Positions 16,177-23,223 of a stretch of DNA of 64,000 nt are shown here, in pieces. The position numbers and the translations under genes are program-made. A model generated the notes under the pieces. That model saw nothing but the letters and a program-made list of their open reading frames with translations, ran no database searches and was not told the DNA's origin. The DNA comes from DATKWD01 sp963704815 (GTDB lineage Bacteria; Actinomycetota; Acidimicrobiia; Acidimicrobiales; Salinilacustritrichaceae), in assembly GCA_963704815.1 (NCBI GenBank), contig CAVPHU010000010.1, forward strand, positions 62,001 through 126,000, in the 5' to 3' direction. Each line of letters begins with the position of its first letter. Position 1 is the first letter of the stretch.

Positions 16177-17157
16177 TCAGGTGGTCCAGGCCCGACCGAG
16201 TTCGAGCACGAGGTCGGGATCGGCGCCGTAGGGGAGTTGGATCGCGATCCGGTCGGCGAGGCCGTCGTAGCGCTCACGAAGCTGCGCGGCGACCTCGGCT
16301 GGTGAACCGATCACGGCGATGGTGTCGAGCATCTCGTCGGTGAACACTGCGCCGAGCTCGTCCCAGGCGCCGGCCTTGGTGAGGCGCCGCAGTTCGGGCT
16401 GGGCGTCGTCCCAGCCGTGGGCGTCGAGCACCGGCCGGTACGCGGGCGTCGACCCATAGAACCCGAGCTGGGCGCGAAGGGCGAAGTCGATGTCGCCGCG
16501 TGCGCCCCCTTCGCCGAGGAGTCCCACCATGGCACCGACCACGCGCGTGAACGGTCGGTCGGTCGGCAGCTTCGGCTGCGTGACCGAATCGAGGTAGTGC
16601 GGCGTGCAGAACGGGTGGGTCACGATGCCGTCGGCGACCCGGGCTGCGAGCGCGGTCATCTGGGGACCGACGGCTGCGAGCCAGATCGGAGGCGGACCGG
16701 CTTCGATGGGTTCGGGGGTCAGCAGCGGCACGTGGAGCGTGTGGGTGTAGAACTCGCTCTGGTGGTCGAGCCGACTGCCGTCCTGCCACGACGTGAAGAT
16801 CGCTCGGACGGCAGCGATGAGCGCGTCCATCCGGGCGATCGGACGATCGAAGTCGGCGCTGTACCTTCGCTCGACGTGAGCCCGGATCTGCGAGCCGAGG
16901 CCGAGGGCGAACCGTCCGCCACTCGCTCGGTGCAGGTCCCACGCAGCGATGGCGAGGTGCATCGGGCTGCGGGGAAAGGCGACGGCGATGTTGGAGTAGA
17001 GGTCGGTTCGGCGCGTCGGTGCCGCCTCGGCCAGCGGGAAGAACACATCGGCGGGCCCTTCGAAGGTGAACAGACCGTCGAACCCGGCGTCAGCGAGGGC
17101 GCCTGCTCGATCGGCGATGCGGCCGAGGGGGGCGTCGATGACCGTGTCGATCTTCAC
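16177..17157 (-). CDS. LLM-class F420-dependent oxidoreductase
   Basis: Luciferase-like monooxygenase fold, 326 aa, of the actinobacterial F420-binding type: KIDTVIDAPL at the N-terminus, ADAGFDGLFTFEG, and GGRFALGLGSQIRAHVERR, the conserved GLG region. Probably uses F420H2 or F420 with an unknown substrate. I chose GTG 17157, giving N-terminus VKIDTV; TAGAAC lies 7 nt upstream. An ATG at 17184 would overlap the divergent gene. It ends 10 bp from the selenoprotein stop, convergent. Confidence 0.85.
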   Translation of the reverse strand: MKIDTVIDAPLGRIADRAGALADAGFDGLFTFEGPADVFFPLAEAAPTRRTDLYSNIAVAFPRSPMHLAIAAWDLHRASGGRFALGLGSQIRAHVERRYSADFDRPIARMDALIAAVRAIFTSWQDGSRLDHQSEFYTHTLHVPLLTPEPIEAGPPPIWLAAVGPQMTALAARVADGIVTHPFCTPHYLDSVTQPKLPTDRPFTRVVGAMVGLLGEGGARGDIDFALRAQLGFYGSTPAYRPVLDAHGWDDAQPELRRLTKAGAWDELGAVFTDEMLDTIAVIGSPAEVAAQLRERYDGLADRIAIQLPYGADPDLVLELGRAWTT

Positions 17158-17164
17158 CCCCGCG

Positions 17165-17174
17165 GTTCTACACT
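17165..17174. promoter_or_regulatory. Overlapping divergent -10 boxes
   Basis: In gttctacact the plus-strand box TACACT (17169-17174) serves the VOC gene at 17183, and the minus-strand box TAGAAC (17170-17165) serves the LLM gene at 17157. Both use the same TA pair, so only one polymerase can bind at a time. This is inference from box spacing (8 and 7 nt to the starts). Confidence 0.45.
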
Positions 17175-17182
17175 CGCCGGCC

Positions 17183-17584
17183 ATGGACGTCCTCTTCGTC
17201 GCAGGCATCGCCCCGATCGTTCGTGACCCCGACGGAGCGGCGAAGCTGTACCGGGACGACCTGGGTCTGCCGCTCGAGGTCGTGATGGGCGACTACCGCG
17301 CCACCGAGGCCGTCGACGGGGCCAAGCACCTCGGTGTGTGGCCGCTGGCCGATGCGGCCCAGTCGTGCTTCGGCTCGCCCGACTGGCCGTCGGATGTGGC
17401 GGTTCCGCAGTGCACGATCGAGTTCGAGGTGGCCGACGTCGCGGTCGCGGCCGCGGAACTCGAGGCCAAGGGGCATGAGTTGATCCACGGCGAGCGAACC
17501 GAGCCATGGGGGCAGACCATCGCCCGGCTGCTGAGCGCCGACGGCCTGCTCATCGGCCTCACCAACACCCCGCACCTGCACTGA
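17183..17584 (+). CDS. VOC-family (glyoxalase-like) protein
   Basis: A 133-aa vicinal-oxygen-chelate fold protein built of two beta-alpha-beta3 units: APIVRDPDGAAKLYRDDLGLPLE, then CTIEFEVADVAVAAAELEAKG and PWGQTIARLLSADGLLIGL (quoted in part; key segment WGQTIARLLSADGLLIGL). The usual final metal Glu is replaced here, as the loop ends ADGLLIGLT, so it may not bind a metal. ATG 17183 has TACACT 8 nt upstream. Partner of the divergent LLM gene; substrate unknown. Confidence 0.75.
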   Translation: MDVLFVAGIAPIVRDPDGAAKLYRDDLGLPLEVVMGDYRATEAVDGAKHLGVWPLADAAQSCFGSPDWPSDVAVPQCTIEFEVADVAVAAAELEAKGHELIHGERTEPWGQTIARLLSADGLLIGLTNTPHLH

Positions 17585-17611
17585 TCCAGAACGGTCGGTG
17601 GACCGGTTCGG

Positions 17612-18964
17612 TCACCGCGCCTGGTCAGGAGCGTGGTCTGGGCTCGACGGGAGCCGAACGACGAACTCGGATCCGGTGCGTGGCGATTCGCGGTCCAGGG
17701 TGGCGTCGCCGCCGTGACGCCTCGCGATGTCGCGCACGATGGCCAGGCCGAGCCCGGTGCCGCCGGACTCCCTGGTCCGTGCGTCGTCGAGTCGGGTGAA
17801 TCGTTCGAAGATGCGCTCGGCGTCGTCGGGTGCGATGCCGGGGCCATCATCGGCGATGGAGAGCCGGACCTGATCGTCGGCCTCGCCGAGGGACACGGTG
17901 ACGGTCGACGCGGCATGGCGCTCCGCGTTCTCGAGCAAGTTCCGCACCAGACGGGTGAGCGCCCGAGAGTCGCCCTCGACGCAGCCGGCCGACACGGCAT
18001 GGGTGTCGATGTCGATGCGACCGCGCTCGCGAATGCGGCGGCATTCACGGAACACCAGGTCGTCGAGGTCGAGCGCCTGCATCGGTTCCGGCGGAGCCGA
18101 CGAGTCAGAGCGGGCCAGGTGGAGGAGGTCGTCCACCAGGTGCTCGAGGGTCACGACCTCGTCGGCGAGCTCTCGCTGGGTCTGACGGAGCTCTTCGGCA
18201 TCGGTCGGATTCGTGATCTCGAGTGTCGTGCGTATGCGGGTGAGCGGGCTCCGGAGCTCGTGGGACGCATCGGACACGAACTGTCGTTGCCGTTCGGTCG
18301 CCACCTCGACCCGGTCGAGCATGGCGTTCATGGTGGCGGCCAGTCGCGCTATCTCGTCGTCGCCCGGCGGCTGTGGCACCCGAAGCCTGAGGTCGCCGCC
18401 GTCCATGTCGGCGACCTGCGTGCGGATCGATTCGACCGGCCGGAGCGTGCGGCCGACCAGGATCCAGACCGTGGCGCCGAGCAGGACCACGACCAGCGGG
18501 ATGGCGACGGCCAACGCGGCGGCGAGGGCTCGGACGCTGTCGGCCACGTCTTCGTCGGCCTCGCCCACCACGAGGAGGGCGGCCTGGTCGTCGATGACCA
18601 CATCGCGAGCGAGGACCCGGAACGTGTCGTCGTCGACTCTGGCTCGCCCGACGAGCGTCTCGGCGTTCGCCAGCGGGGTGGTGGCGACGGCAGATCGACT
18701 CGCGGCGACGACCTCGCCTGCCACCACGACCTGGGCGAAGGTGTCGTCGGCGGGGTTGGGAGGAAGGTCGGCGCCACGGACGAGCAATGCCTCGAGCTCG
18801 TCGGCCCTCAACTCCAGCGTCTGGTCGAGGTTCGACGTGAGTTGGTTGCGTTGGATGAGCACCAGAGCCGCTCCGGCGAGCACGAGCACGACGGCGACGA
18901 CCACGGTCGCGATCGCCGTGATGCGAAAGCGGATGGTGCCCGAGCGGCGGGCCAACTCAGCCAC
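17612..18964 (-). CDS. Two-component sensor histidine kinase
   Basis: Membrane histidine kinase, 450 aa. TM1 lies at about residues 13-36 and TM2 at about 150-175, with an extracytoplasmic domain of about 110 residues between them. A HAMP domain (GRTLRPVESIRTQV), H-box SDASHELRSPLTRIR, N-box RLVRNLLENAERHA, G1 IADDGPGIAP and G2 GGTGLGLAIV follow. The GTG start at 18964 overlaps the response regulator stop by 8 nt, so the pair is translationally coupled. The signal is probably envelope-related, given the PepSY target candidate. Confidence 0.92.
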   Translation of the reverse strand: MAELARRSGTIRFRITAIATVVVAVVLVLAGAALVLIQRNQLTSNLDQTLELRADELEALLVRGADLPPNPADDTFAQVVVAGEVVAASRSAVATTPLANAETLVGRARVDDDTFRVLARDVVIDDQAALLVVGEADEDVADSVRALAAALAVAIPLVVVLLGATVWILVGRTLRPVESIRTQVADMDGGDLRLRVPQPPGDDEIARLAATMNAMLDRVEVATERQRQFVSDASHELRSPLTRIRTTLEITNPTDAEELRQTQRELADEVVTLEHLVDDLLHLARSDSSAPPEPMQALDLDDLVFRECRRIRERGRIDIDTHAVSAGCVEGDSRALTRLVRNLLENAERHAASTVTVSLGEADDQVRLSIADDGPGIAPDDAERIFERFTRLDDARTRESGGTGLGLAIVRDIARRHGGDATLDRESPRTGSEFVVRLPSSPDHAPDQAR

Positions 18965-19634
18965 CGTCGGCCGCCAGCCGGTATCCGGCACCCCGGATCG
19001 TCTCGAGCGCCGAGCGATCGAACGGTTCGTCGATCCGGGTTCGGAGTCGGCGGACGTAGACCTCCACGATGTTCGGGTCGCCGTCGAAGTCGAGGTCCCA
19101 GACGCCGGCGAGGATCTCGCGTTTCGACAGCACCTGGCCGGCGCGACGGATGAGGAATTCGAGCACCTCGAACTGGCGAGCTGTCAGGGCGATCTCGGTT
19201 GAACCGCGCCACGCCCGTCGTTCGCCCGGGTCGATGCGGAGGTCGCCGGCGGTGATCGGTGCCGGAGACCGACCGGTCGTCCGCCGCAGCAGGGCGCGGA
19301 TCCGGGCCGTGAGGACTCCGAAGCTGAACGGCTTGGTGAGGTAGTCGTCGGCGCCGGTGTCGAGGGCCTCGGCCTCGTCGAGATCGCCGTCCTTCGCGGT
19401 GAGCATCAGGATGGGTGTCCAATCCCCGGCTTCGCGGAGTGAGGCGCAGACCTTGTAGCCGTTGAGGCCCGGCAACATGATGTCGAGCACGATGAGGTCG
19501 TAGCTGCTCTCGGTCGCCCGCCACAGCCCGTCGTCGCCGTCGAAGGACACATCGACCGAGAACCCCTCGTCTTCGAGCCCTCGCTTGAGCGACGTGGCGA
19601 TCTTCTTGTCGTCCTCGACGATCAGCAGCTTCAT
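18957..19634 (-). CDS. OmpR/PhoB-family response regulator
   Basis: A 225-aa regulator. The receiver domain has the acidic pair in VEDDKK, phospho-Asp in DLIVLDIMLPG, Thr in LMLTAKDG and Lys in YLTKPFSFG. The C-terminal winged helix has LTARQFEVLEFLIRRAGQVL and VEVYVRRLRTRID. GACACT lies 9 nt before ATG 19634. The CTGAC array just upstream is a likely autoregulatory and target site. Confidence 0.95.
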   Translation of the reverse strand: MKLLIVEDDKKIATSLKRGLEDEGFSVDVSFDGDDGLWRATESSYDLIVLDIMLPGLNGYKVCASLREAGDWTPILMLTAKDGDLDEAEALDTGADDYLTKPFSFGVLTARIRALLRRTTGRSPAPITAGDLRIDPGERRAWRGSTEIALTARQFEVLEFLIRRAGQVLSKREILAGVWDLDFDGDPNIVEVYVRRLRTRIDEPFDRSALETIRGAGYRLAADGG

Positions 19635-19660
19635 GGTGGAGCGAGTGTCCCACTGGCGAG

Positions 19661-19719
19661 CTGACCCGTGCCTGACTCCTGGCTGACTCGCAGCCGACCG
19701 CGCGTCAGGTGCGTGTCAG
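19661..19719. promoter_or_regulatory. CTGAC/GTCAG array with 11-bp period
   Basis: CTGAC occurs at 19661, 19672 and 19683 (exactly 11 bp apart), and its inverse GTCAG at 19704 and 19715 (11 bp apart). OmpR-family regulators bind direct repeats with about 11-bp periodicity. The direct set lies near the -35 region of the regulator gene (start 19634) and the inverted set near the -35 of the PepSY gene, whose -10 is TATCTT at 19731-19736. The likely binder is the regulator encoded at 18957-19634. Confidence 0.6.
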
Positions 19720-19767
19720 CGAAGCACTCCTATCTTCGTCTCATCCCCCAGATGAAGGAGTCAGCAG

Positions 19768-20088
19768 ATGCGCAAGAAGACGATCGCAGCCGTTGCCGGA
19801 GGTGCCGTGGCCGCGGCCGCCGTCGTCGCCGGTGCCGGCGTCGCTCAGGCGACGGGCGACGATGACGGAAACGAGGTACCCATCACGGGCGAGGCGCTCG
19901 ACCGGGCCTCGACGGTGGCGCTCGAACACACCGGGGAGGGCCGGGTGACCGAGACCGAGGAGGGCGACGAGGAGTCGTACTACGAGGTCGAGGTGACCCT
20001 CGAGGACGGGTCCGAGGTCGACGTGCAGCTCGACCGGCAGTTCAACGTGGTCGGCTCGGAGTCCGAGACCGGTCCCGACGACGACTGA
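19768..20088 (+). CDS. Secreted PepSY-domain protein
   Basis: A 106-aa exported protein. A Sec signal peptide covers about residues 1-29 (KK, then an Ala/Val-rich core, then AQA). A single PepSY-like unit follows: EALDRASTVALEHTGEGRVTE, in which ALDRASTVALEHTGEG is the helix, and YYEVEVTLEDGSEVDVQLD the strands. The C-terminus is acidic. AAGGAG precedes ATG 19768. It is divergent from the two-component genes with shared repeats, so it is probably a regulated envelope protein or a sensor modulator. Confidence 0.8.
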   Translation: MRKKTIAAVAGGAVAAAAVVAGAGVAQATGDDDGNEVPITGEALDRASTVALEHTGEGRVTETEEGDEESYYEVEVTLEDGSEVDVQLDRQFNVVGSESETGPDDD

Positions 20089-20111
20089 TCGAGACCACGG
20101 CGGTGAGTTCG

Positions 20112-20141
20112 GGCCGACCGGCGAAGCTGCGCCGGTCGGCC
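20112..20141 (+). terminator. 12-bp perfect stem-loop after the PepSY gene
   Basis: GGCCGACCGGCG (20112-20123) pairs perfectly with CGCCGGTCGGCC (20130-20141) around a 6-nt loop, 24 nt after the PepSY stop. No T-tract follows, which is common in high-GC actinobacteria. Likely transcription terminator. Confidence 0.65.
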
Positions 20142-20190
20142 TGTCCGGGTCCGGCGCCGTCGGCTCGACCCGGCGCCTACGATCCGTCGC

Positions 20191-20853
20191 GTGCCTCGCC
20201 TGAACGAAGTCCCCCGCGCCGACGCTCATCCTGAGAAGGTCGTCCCCCTCTACGACCTGTTGTTCGGTGACCGTGATCCGGTCGCCGAACCGGGAACGGC
20301 GACCGGTACGCCCGGTGACTGGTGGACGGTGTTCGCCAACTCACCCGACGTGTTCGAACATGCCGTCCAGGGGTTCGGTCTGTACCAGTCCGGGGGACGC
20401 AAGCTCGATCCGAAGCTGCGCGAGCTCGGTCAGACCCGTGCCGGCTGGACCCGTGGCTCGCAGTTCGTGTTCAGTCAGCACTGCAAGAGCTGTCGGGCGG
20501 TCGGGCTGACCGACGAGCAGATCAGCCGCATCCCCGATTGGCAGGTCGCCGATTGCTTCTCGCCCGTCGAGCGGGCCGTGCTCGCCTACACCGATGCACT
20601 CGTGTACGACGGGGGTCGGGTGGCCGACGGCGTCTTCGCTGCGCTTCGCGAGCATCTCGACGACGAGGAGATCCTCGAGTTCACCTACATCACGTGCATG
20701 TACGAGATGCACGCCACGATGAGCCGGGCGCTGCGGGTCGAGTTCGACGACCGCGACGAACCCATCGTCGAGGTCGACTCGCCCGAGGGCTTCACCTCGA
20801 TCTACGACGTCGGCGCGGCCACGTCGCTCCCCGCCGATCGGGGCGACGCATGA
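20191..20853 (+). CDS. Carboxymuconolactone decarboxylase/AhpD-family protein
   Basis: A 220-aa AhpD-like protein. The CxxC-type motif is in FSQHCKSCRAVGLTDEQ, with the helix RIPDWQVADCFSPVERAVLAYTDAL, of which FSPVERAVLAYTDAL is diagnostic. Members include alkylhydroperoxidase-like thiol enzymes. GTG 20191 follows TACGAT by 7 nt. The following small gene overlaps it by 4 nt. Confidence 0.8.
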   Translation: MPRLNEVPRADAHPEKVVPLYDLLFGDRDPVAEPGTATGTPGDWWTVFANSPDVFEHAVQGFGLYQSGGRKLDPKLRELGQTRAGWTRGSQFVFSQHCKSCRAVGLTDEQISRIPDWQVADCFSPVERAVLAYTDALVYDGGRVADGVFAALREHLDDEEILEFTYITCMYEMHATMSRALRVEFDDRDEPIVEVDSPEGFTSIYDVGAATSLPADRGDA

Positions 20854-21143
20854 TCGTCGAACACCACACGTTCGCCCTGGCCGAAGGCGTGAGCGAGGAC
20901 CAGTTCCTCGCCGCCGACGCGCGGGTCCAGCAGGAGTTCGCGCCGTTTCACGAAGGCTTCATCCGACGGACGACGGCCAAGGCGGTCGACGGCGAGCGTT
21001 GGCTCGTGTCGTACTTCTGGTTCGATGCCGACTCGGCCGATGCCGCGGCTGCGGCTGGTGCGACCGATGATGCGGTCCGGGCGCTTGTGGCCTGCTCTGA
21101 CGGGTCGAGTGTGTCGATCGCCCGCTACGAGACGCTCGACTGA
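20850..21143 (+). CDS. Small conserved protein, possible dimeric barrel
   Basis: A 97-aa protein starting MIVEHHTFALAEGVSEDQFL, overlapping the AhpD-like gene by ATGA, so co-translated. The pattern (VEHHTFALAEGVSED, helix, RWLVSYFWFDADSAD) resembles ferredoxin-like alpha/beta barrel proteins that keep a small ligand. No catalytic residues can be named. Function unknown. Confidence 0.55.
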   Translation: MIVEHHTFALAEGVSEDQFLAADARVQQEFAPFHEGFIRRTTAKAVDGERWLVSYFWFDADSADAAAAAGATDDAVRALVACSDGSSVSIARYETLD

Positions 21144-21168
21144 CCGAACGGCCGGCCCAGCGCTCCGG

Positions 21169-21522
21169 CTACTGCTGGACGAGCACGACCGCGTTGCCCT
21201 CGGGATCGGTGATGCCGGCGAGCGTCGGTCCGTCGGGAAGGTCGAACGGTTCGGCGGTGATCGTGCCGCCCAGCTCGGCCGCACGATCGAGCGAGGCCCG
21301 CAGGTCTCCGACCTGGACGTAGATGCTCACGCCGGGCTCGTCGCCGCCCATGATGTGACCGGCAGGTCCTGGCTCGGGGCCACCGAATCCGGCGCCGATG
21401 CTGAAGATCGGTCCGTCGGAGATCTCCCAGTTGAACAACGCGGCGTAGAACGCACGTTGCGCCTCGGGGTCCTTGGCCCGGATCTCCCAGTGCACCACCG
21501 GCCGGGCCCAATCACGACTCAT
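21169..21522 (-). CDS. VOC-family (glyoxalase/bleomycin-resistance-like) protein
   Basis: A 117-aa VOC protein: VVHWEIRAKDPEAQRAFYAAL (key part HWEIRAKDPEAQRAFY), GGTITAEPFDLPDG and ITDPEGNAVVLVQQ. The last element carries the PEGN turn before the final strand, typical of the family. ATG 21522 has TACGGT 8 nt upstream. Substrate unknown. Confidence 0.8.
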   Translation of the reverse strand: MSRDWARPVVHWEIRAKDPEAQRAFYAALFNWEISDGPIFSIGAGFGGPEPGPAGHIMGGDEPGVSIYVQVGDLRASLDRAAELGGTITAEPFDLPDGPTLAGITDPEGNAVVLVQQ

Positions 21523-21566
21523 GCGGATCGACCGTAGCTGTCACGGTGCGTCCGCATACTCGGGTG

Positions 21567-22034
21567 ATGGCGATCGTCGACCCGGCGAAGGAGAAGCGCT
21601 GCTCGACCTGTCACGAGGTGAAGCCGCTCACCGAGTTCAACAAACTGGCCAAGGCCGAGGACGGTCGCCAATGGAGTTGCCGTGCATGCAACAAGCGGTA
21701 CCACTACGACAACTGGGACCGGCACATGGAGCAGATCCGTGGGCACACGGAGGCTCGTCGCACCGCGATCCGGCGATTCATCGTCGAGTACCTGCTCGAC
21801 CACCCGTGCATCGATTGCGGAGAAGCCGACGTCGTGGTCCTCGACTTCGACCACGTCGGAGACCACAAGAACCACGACGTCGGTTACCTGATCTCCAGCG
21901 GCACGATGGCGCGGGAGCGGGCCGAGATCGAGCTGTGCGAGGTGATGTGCGCGAACTGCCACCGACGACGCACCGCGTCACGAGCAGAGAGCTGGTACCG
22001 GATCGACATGGTCGAGGACCAGAGGGAGGACTGA
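21567..22034 (+). CDS. HNH-endonuclease-like zinc-binding protein
   Basis: A 155-aa protein with an N-terminal zinc ribbon (CSTCHEVKPLTEF, SCRACNKRYHY) followed by an HNH-type module: CIDCGEADVVVLDFDHV, in which the DH is the usual first His of HNH, then KNHDVGYL and MCANCHRRRT. All four zinc cysteines of the HNH fold are present. It may nick DNA; similar genes are common in phages and as stand-alone actinobacterial genes. It ends 17 bp from the 3' end of tRNA-Lys. ATG 21567 was chosen; CATACT lies 6 nt before it. Confidence 0.7.
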   Translation: MAIVDPAKEKRCSTCHEVKPLTEFNKLAKAEDGRQWSCRACNKRYHYDNWDRHMEQIRGHTEARRTAIRRFIVEYLLDHPCIDCGEADVVVLDFDHVGDHKNHDVGYLISSGTMARERAEIELCEVMCANCHRRRTASRAESWYRIDMVEDQRED

Positions 22035-22051
22035 GACCATGGATCGAGCGG

Positions 22052-22124
22052 TGGGCCCCCCGGGGATCGAACCCGGAACCGACAACTTAAAAGGCTGCTG
22101 CTCTGCCAGTTGAGCTAGAGGCCC
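22052..22124 (-). tRNA. tRNA-Lys (UUU)
   Basis: A 73-nt cloverleaf. Acceptor GGGCCTC pairs with GGGGCCC, the D-stem is GCTC/GAGC, the anticodon stem GCAGC/GTTGT encloses loop CTTTTAA with anticodon TTT, and the T-arm is CCGGG-TTCGATC-CCCGG. The discriminator base is A and the terminal CCA is not encoded (ACCG follows). Confidence 0.97.
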
Positions 22125-22206
22125 GCATGTGCGGATGGGAGCGTAGGAGGTGACATCGGCTCCGGCCACATGTCACGGTCGAGATGGCCCGCCTACATTC
22201 GGGGGC

Positions 22207-23103
22207 ATGACGGCTCCCGACTGGTTCGATCGTGCGCTGGCGGTGCCCCGGACCGACGAGGTGGTGAACGTCGACGACACCGAGATCCACTACCTGGCGT
22301 GGGGCGATCGGGGCTCACGGGGGCTGGTCTTCGTCCACGGCGGAGGGGCCCACGCCCACTGGTGGACCCACATCGCCGCATCGATCGGTGGTGACTACCG
22401 CATCGCCGCCCTCGACATGTCCGGCCACGGCGACAGCGGGCGGCGCGACGAGTACGACCTCGAGGTCTGGGCTGATGAGGTGCTGGCCGTCGCCGACGAC
22501 GCAGGCATGTCGGGCCCGCCGGTCGTGGTCGGTCACAGCATGGGCGGCTTCGTCAGCATCGTGACCGCGGCGCAACACCCCGACCGGGTGGCCGGCATCA
22601 TCATCGTCGACTCGCCCGTCACCGAACCCGATCCCGAGATCGCCTCGGCCCGGGTGGGCGAGGCATTCGGCAAGCCGAAGATCTATCCCGACGTCGAGAG
22701 CGTCCGGGCTCGGTTCCGGACGGTTCCGCCCCAGGAGCACTACCTCGACCACGTCATCGATCACGTGGCGCCGCACTCGCTGCGCCCGGTCGAGGGCGGG
22801 TACAGCTGGAAGTTCGATCACCACGTCTTCACGAGCGCGTTCCGACAGAGCCCGCGCACCATCGCCCGGCCGTATCTGCCCCAGGTGCGGTCGCGGGTGG
22901 CGCTGTTGCGCTCGGAGTGCGGGCTCATCTCCGAGGACATCGGCGCGTTCATGTACGACGAGCTGGGCCGGGTCGCCCCGGTGATCGAACTCCCCCTCGC
23001 CGGTCACCACCCCATGCTCGACCAGCCACTCCTGCTGATCACCGCGCTGCGGACTCTGCTCGCCGACTGGGACCACTCGCGCCCCCACCCCCGAGCGGAG
23101 TAG
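22207..23103 (+). CDS. Alpha/beta hydrolase
   Basis: A 298-aa alpha/beta-hydrolase-fold protein. The oxyanion motif is VFVHGGGAHAHWW, the nucleophile elbow GHSMGG and the late catalytic His region LPLAGHHPMLDQP. The third acid is likely in the strand containing LLRSECG. A mid-size esterase or C-C hydrolase of unknown substrate. ATG 22207 has TACATT 7 nt upstream. Confidence 0.88.
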   Translation: MTAPDWFDRALAVPRTDEVVNVDDTEIHYLAWGDRGSRGLVFVHGGGAHAHWWTHIAASIGGDYRIAALDMSGHGDSGRRDEYDLEVWADEVLAVADDAGMSGPPVVVGHSMGGFVSIVTAAQHPDRVAGIIIVDSPVTEPDPEIASARVGEAFGKPKIYPDVESVRARFRTVPPQEHYLDHVIDHVAPHSLRPVEGGYSWKFDHHVFTSAFRQSPRTIARPYLPQVRSRVALLRSECGLISEDIGAFMYDELGRVAPVIELPLAGHHPMLDQPLLLITALRTLLADWDHSRPHPRAE

Positions 23104-23109
23104 CTCCCC

Positions 23110-23222
23110 AACTTCCCGGTGGGACGTGCGGTTCGCGGACATCCGGCCGGGAAGTTGCGAGCCGCTTCGGCACCTTCCCGGTGGAGTGTGCGGTTCGCGG
23201 GTGTCCGGCCGGGAAGTTGCGA
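23110..23222. repeat. Two 51-bp palindromic repeats between convergent genes
   Basis: Copy 1 (23110-23160) and copy 2 (23172-23222) share about 90% identity over 51 bp with a 62-bp period. Each begins with AACTTCCCGG or ACCTTCCCGG and ends CCGGGAAGTTGCGA, so each can fold into a stem of about 10 bp (perfect in copy 1). They fill the whole gap between the convergent hydrolase and amidase genes, so may act as a two-way terminator; they could also be members of a dispersed REP-like family. Confidence 0.85.
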
Positions 23223-23223
23223 C

